From assembly GCF_003992125.1 (NCBI RefSeq), contig NZ_RQUY01000017.1, positions 1 to 44,200 of the forward strand: DNA of 44,200 bases. The letters run 5' to 3'. A program made the position numbers and the translations under genes. Shown here one piece after another: positions 42,038 to 44,200 of this stretch. The DNA is from Veillonella caviae (GTDB lineage: Bacteria > Bacillota > Negativicutes > Veillonellales > Veillonellaceae). The notes beneath the pieces were generated by a model. That model did no database searches, was not told where the DNA came from, and saw nothing but the letters and a program-made list of their open reading frames with translations. Every line of letters begins with the position of its first letter. The stretch's first letter is position 1.

Positions 42038-42066
42038 ATTATATCAAGATATATTTACTGCATCAA
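42038..42066 (-). promoter_or_regulatory. Antisense promoter facing the 50-residue peptide gene
   Basis: Minus strand TTGATG (42061-42066), 17 bases, TATAAT (42038-42043). Its transcript would begin near 42031 and run through the end of the peptide gene. Confidence 0.6.
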
Positions 42067-42137
42067 TATAAATTAAATAATCTCTCCCCCTAATAGTACA
42101 AAATCTTCATATTAGCTTATAATACCAAATGATTCCC

Positions 42138-42761
42138 CTATTGATGACTTAATAGATGCTCCAAAGCTACGAGTCTAGCAGTATACTCTTGGTCTTTATA
42201 GTATAGAATTAAATAAATCGGAAAAATACACCCGATTACAACACTAACATATACCATAATTGAAAATGCTGTTGAATAACCAGGAAAAAACTGATGGAAA
42301 TGAGCAATCAACCATAAAATCATCAAATTTAAGAGGCCACCTATTCCCCACAATCTCTTTACCTTATTATCGTTTTGCGCAGCCCAGTACGCACCTAATA
42401 AGAAGAAAAATGCTACCGCCATGTTAATTGCATAAGGAAATACAGCCAATATAAGCTCTATCTGCCAATCGACTTCTTTACCAGTTATTGCGACACTTAT
42501 AACTGGCCATATTACAACCTGTAGAAGCCCAAGTAATGTAATAAGATTTAACCCTTTAATTTGAGATTTCCTCCTCTGTATAACCGCAATCTCTTCTCTC
42601 CTTCTCAATACAGAAAATGACTGGTACAATTTAATGTATCTTTTTACAAGTTTATCAAATGAATCATTTGAAGTAGAGATTGGCATATCTACAGAAAGTT
42701 TCATCCTAAGATATCTAACAAGTGAATTTTTAATTTTTATCAAATTTATTCGTTTATACAT
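42138..42761 (-). CDS. Membrane protein of unknown function
   Basis: A 207-residue protein: a basic, helical cytosolic N-terminal part of about 75 residues (NLIKIKNSLVRYLRMKLS, LVKRYIKLYQSFSVLRRREE), then four hydrophobic segments (about 72-92, 103-125, 135-155, 162-185) and a short polar tail. No family recognised. The ATG follows AAGGAAA. It lies upstream of the RT locus but is separated from it by the peptide gene and is not in one operon with it. Confidence 0.75.
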   Translation of the reverse strand: MYKRINLIKIKNSLVRYLRMKLSVDMPISTSNDSFDKLVKRYIKLYQSFSVLRRREEIAVIQRRKSQIKGLNLITLLGLLQVVIWPVISVAITGKEVDWQIELILAVFPYAINMAVAFFFLLGAYWAAQNDNKVKRLWGIGGLLNLMILWLIAHFHQFFPGYSTAFSIMVYVSVVIGCIFPIYLILYYKDQEYTARLVALEHLLSHQ

Positions 42762-43106
42762 ATAAATTTCCTTTTAGTTAATTTATAAACTAAGTCTATT
42801 TTAATTATCCCCAATATACCGCCCCTCACCCAACCAAGTTCCTTATCGCATACTCCCAACATTCCAACATAATTAAGGTATACTTACTAGATAAGTCGAT
42901 TAATCATAAAGCAAGTTTTGTATCCCCCCATTGTATTACGTTGATATTCAAAGGAGATATGAGATAGGTTCATTAACAACGACTTTGAGGGTTATGGGAT
43001 TCTATCTATCTCTAAATTAGGCGACTAATATGTATTGTGCTTGACCTCATTACCATCGACATTTCATTAATACGCAAAACTATTATTCCAATATTAATAT
43101 TTGCTT
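42762..43106. other. Gene-free region
   Basis: No ORF with a usable start was found in these 345 bases. TTGACC at 43041-43046 on the plus strand with a weak CATTAA about 18 bases later may be an antisense promoter aimed at the 33-residue peptide gene; an isolated AAAGGAGATATG near 42951 leads only to ATG-AGA-TAG. Confidence 0.4.
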
Positions 43107-43208
43107 TTACCATACATAGCACAAGACCATTCGAGGTATTAATAATCCAAAGGAAAAGACTACGGTCAATATTCCAAAATCAATCGCAATGATTTCAAAG
43201 GCACTCAT
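43107..43208 (-). CDS. 33-residue hydrophobic peptide, putative holin-like type I toxin
   Basis: ATG at 43206-43208: MSAFEIIAIDFGILTVVFSF, then GLLIPRMVLCYVW and TAA. The N terminus MSAFEII plus a single helix is the pattern of small holin-like toxins. The ribosome site GAGAGGGAGA is partly paired with CCCCCTCTTC in a hairpin just upstream (about 43216-43242). It follows the membrane protein gene at 43250-43777 by 41 bases on the same strand. The C terminus lacks the usual basic tail. Confidence 0.5.
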   Translation of the reverse strand: MSAFEIIAIDFGILTVVFSFGLLIPRMVLCYVW

Positions 43209-43249
43209 AGTATCTCCCTCTCTTCATACAACGAAGAGGGGGACTTCAA

Positions 43250-43777
43250 TTAAGAATCATCCTTATCCCAAAACTGATGCCCAATATAAGTAGCAAGTAA
43301 GGCCCAAAAGAACACATCACTACGTGTTGGTGCACTAGGTTTATATGTTACAGGATTATGTGCATAGTCACTAGTATCTGTAATACTAGAAGTAGCAATA
43401 GAGTCTGTAGTATTAGACGTTATAATAGTATTTGCAGTATTAGGCGTTCTAACAGTATTTGTAGCACTATGTGTAACGATGGTATTTGTACTTTCACCAT
43501 ATAATTCATGCCAAGTATAAACAATAAAATATAACAGTGAGCAAATAGCTACAAAACATCCTGCAATATTGGCAACTAACTGGCTGCTAAATAAAATAAC
43601 AATTGGTATGTATGTAATCAAATACAAAACAACTGCTAATACTAGTATAGGAATCGATACGAAGGGAATTAATAAAAAGCCAATAAGCCCTAGGATTTTA
43701 GCAATTAATGTAAGCCCCTTTGATGGTGTAAATAACCAACGCAAAAAAGAGCATATGTTATGAACAATACTTGGCAT
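43250..43777 (-). CDS. Membrane protein with a Thr/Ser-rich linker
   Basis: A 175-residue protein with three hydrophobic segments in the N-terminal 90 residues (about 26-45, 48-66, 68-88), then a low-complexity stretch of about 45 residues rich in Thr, Asn, Ser and Ile (NTIVTHSATNTVRTPNTANT), then a final hydrophobic segment near the end (SDVFFWALLATYIGHQFW). The linker is coded by short irregular repeats (GTATTxG...). No family recognised. The ATG at 43775-43777 follows AAGGTG by 6 bases. The following 41 bases hold the hairpin ahead of the 33-residue peptide gene. Confidence 0.7.
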   Translation of the reverse strand: MPSIVHNICSFLRWLFTPSKGLTLIAKILGLIGFLLIPFVSIPILVLAVVLYLITYIPIVILFSSQLVANIAGCFVAICSLLYFIVYTWHELYGESTNTIVTHSATNTVRTPNTANTIITSNTTDSIATSSITDTSDYAHNPVTYKPSAPTRSDVFFWALLATYIGHQFWDKDDS

Positions 43778-43887
43778 AGCGTTCACCTTACTTTCAAAGA
43801 TTAAACATCTATTTATATCAGTTATGAAATAAGTTGTGAAATAAGATATACACCCGCCTCATAACAATATATATCTATATTATAATA

Positions 43888-43931
43888 GTAACACATCCAA
43901 CGGGTATTTTTTACCTCATTGGATGTGTTAC
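43888..43931. repeat. 13-bp inverted repeat at the left of the orphan RNA locus
   Basis: GTAACACATCCAA (43888-43900) and TTGGATGTGTTAC (43919-43931). The following text (TGTTACTTATGT...CAGCCA...TTGACG) resembles the region before the toxin at 19745-19782 (TGCTACTTATGT...AGCCA...TTGACG), so this may be the start of a related locus. Confidence 0.6.
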
Positions 43932-43957
43932 TTATGTATCGTATCAGCCATTCGCAT

Positions 43958-43986
43958 TTGACGATATACCTAAACATCGCTATACT
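43958..43986 (+). promoter_or_regulatory. Strong promoter of the orphan RNA
   Basis: TTGACG (43958-43963), 17 bases, TATACT (43981-43986). Confidence 0.7.
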
Positions 43987-43992
43987 ATAAGT

Positions 43993-44148
43993 AGATAGCC
44001 AGACGAGTAGTTGCGTCAGGCTCATCTCGGAAAATACAAAATTTTGAGAAATGGCCTTTCAGCTTAGCTAATTACGGGGTTATAGGACAAAAAGTGTTGG
44101 TTTTATAGGCGATGCACTCAGTAAATTACTGAGTGCATCGCCTTTTTA
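43993..44148 (+). ncRNA. Orphan structured RNA related to the antitoxin RNA at 19.9 kb
   Basis: From the promoter to a perfect terminator the RNA is about 155 bases. It contains AGATAGCCA...GCGTCAGGCTCATCTC and GAGAAATGGCCT (hairpin 44018-44057), nearly the same text and pairing as the antisense RNA at 19899-19992. It ends at AGGCGATGCACTCAGT-AAATT-ACTGAGTGCATCGCCT plus T5 (44107-44148). No toxin ORF is seen opposite it in the window. Confidence 0.65.
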
Positions 44149-44190
44149 AATTGTTTAGTAATTTTTAAATGGTGGACAAAAGGTGTTGGT
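44085..44190 (+). repeat. 17-bp direct repeat at the right edge
   Basis: GGACAAAAAGTGTTGGT (44085-44101) and GGACAAAAGGTGTTGGT (44174-44190) differ at one base and bracket the terminator. They may mark the end of a mobile element that continues beyond the window, but no transposase is visible. Confidence 0.5.
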
Positions 44191-44200
44191 AAAAAGTTTG

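Noticed and set aside
43822-44025. Minus-strand 67-codon frame at the right edge
   Set aside because: It lacks a ribosome site, runs through an inverted repeat and lies antisense to the promoter and 5' part of the orphan RNA.

Overview
The window is a stretch of AT-rich chromosome that best fits Veillonella or a close relative (Negativicutes: Firmicutes with an outer membrane). The clues are a mutA-mutB-meaB operon for methylmalonyl-CoA mutase, used in propionate formation from lactate and succinate; a large FAD/Fe-S D-lactate dehydrogenase-type protein close to a LUD-domain protein; and a trimeric autotransporter adhesin that carries an SLH domain after its YadA barrel, as expected where SLH domains tie the outer membrane to peptidoglycan. 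No rRNA, tRNA, CRISPR array or complete insertion sequence was seen.

Layout. 1-6.2 kb: purA, a pirin, an Fsr-like MFS exporter, purB and a small membrane protein, separated by unusually elaborate hairpin terminators. 6.2-12.4 kb: the mutase operon read leftwards behind a cobalamin riboswitch, an intrinsic terminator and a 57-codon small ORF that overlaps mutA. 12.6-19.6 kb: the adhesin with four 237-bp tandem repeats, a TPR lipoprotein preceded by a 21-bp repeat array, and the D-lactate dehydrogenase-type oxidoreductase. 19.7-26.8 kb: a type I toxin-antitoxin-like locus, LUD protein, TSUP exporter, ClC antiporter, then a four-gene operon (CMD protein, an S2P-family protein without zinc ligands, a BFD-type ferredoxin, NagZ-like lipoprotein) and a small secreted protein. 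26.9-34.3 kb: a cysteine-free OhrR homologue, nitroreductase, a P1B-type ATPase, a membrane-only P1B-ATPase relative, an ArsC/Spx-like protein, DUF554, tag and decayed DNA. 34.3-40.2 kb: amidohydrolase, MatC-like transporter, divergent LysR regulator and aconitase-type hydratase, probably an organic-acid use cluster. 40.2-44.2 kb: an accessory stretch with a lone reverse transcriptase whose leader can pair with its own start site, unknown membrane proteins, short hydrophobic peptide genes with antisense promoters, and an orphan structured RNA.

The most unusual items are: (1) an intact 256-codon ORF that keeps the membrane core of a heavy-metal P-type ATPase but lacks the actuator, phosphorylation and nucleotide-binding domains, near a full-length relative and sharing CsoR-like operators; (2) the lone reverse transcriptase and its leader RNA; (3) an S2P family member with HExxH and the distal Asp replaced; (4) the small ORF between the B12 riboswitch and mutA; (5) a hairpin RNA shared by a type I toxin locus and an orphan RNA at the right edge; and (6) a family of terminators whose inner stem is conserved while the outer stem varies. 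All functional calls come from reading motifs and alignments by eye; no database search was possible.
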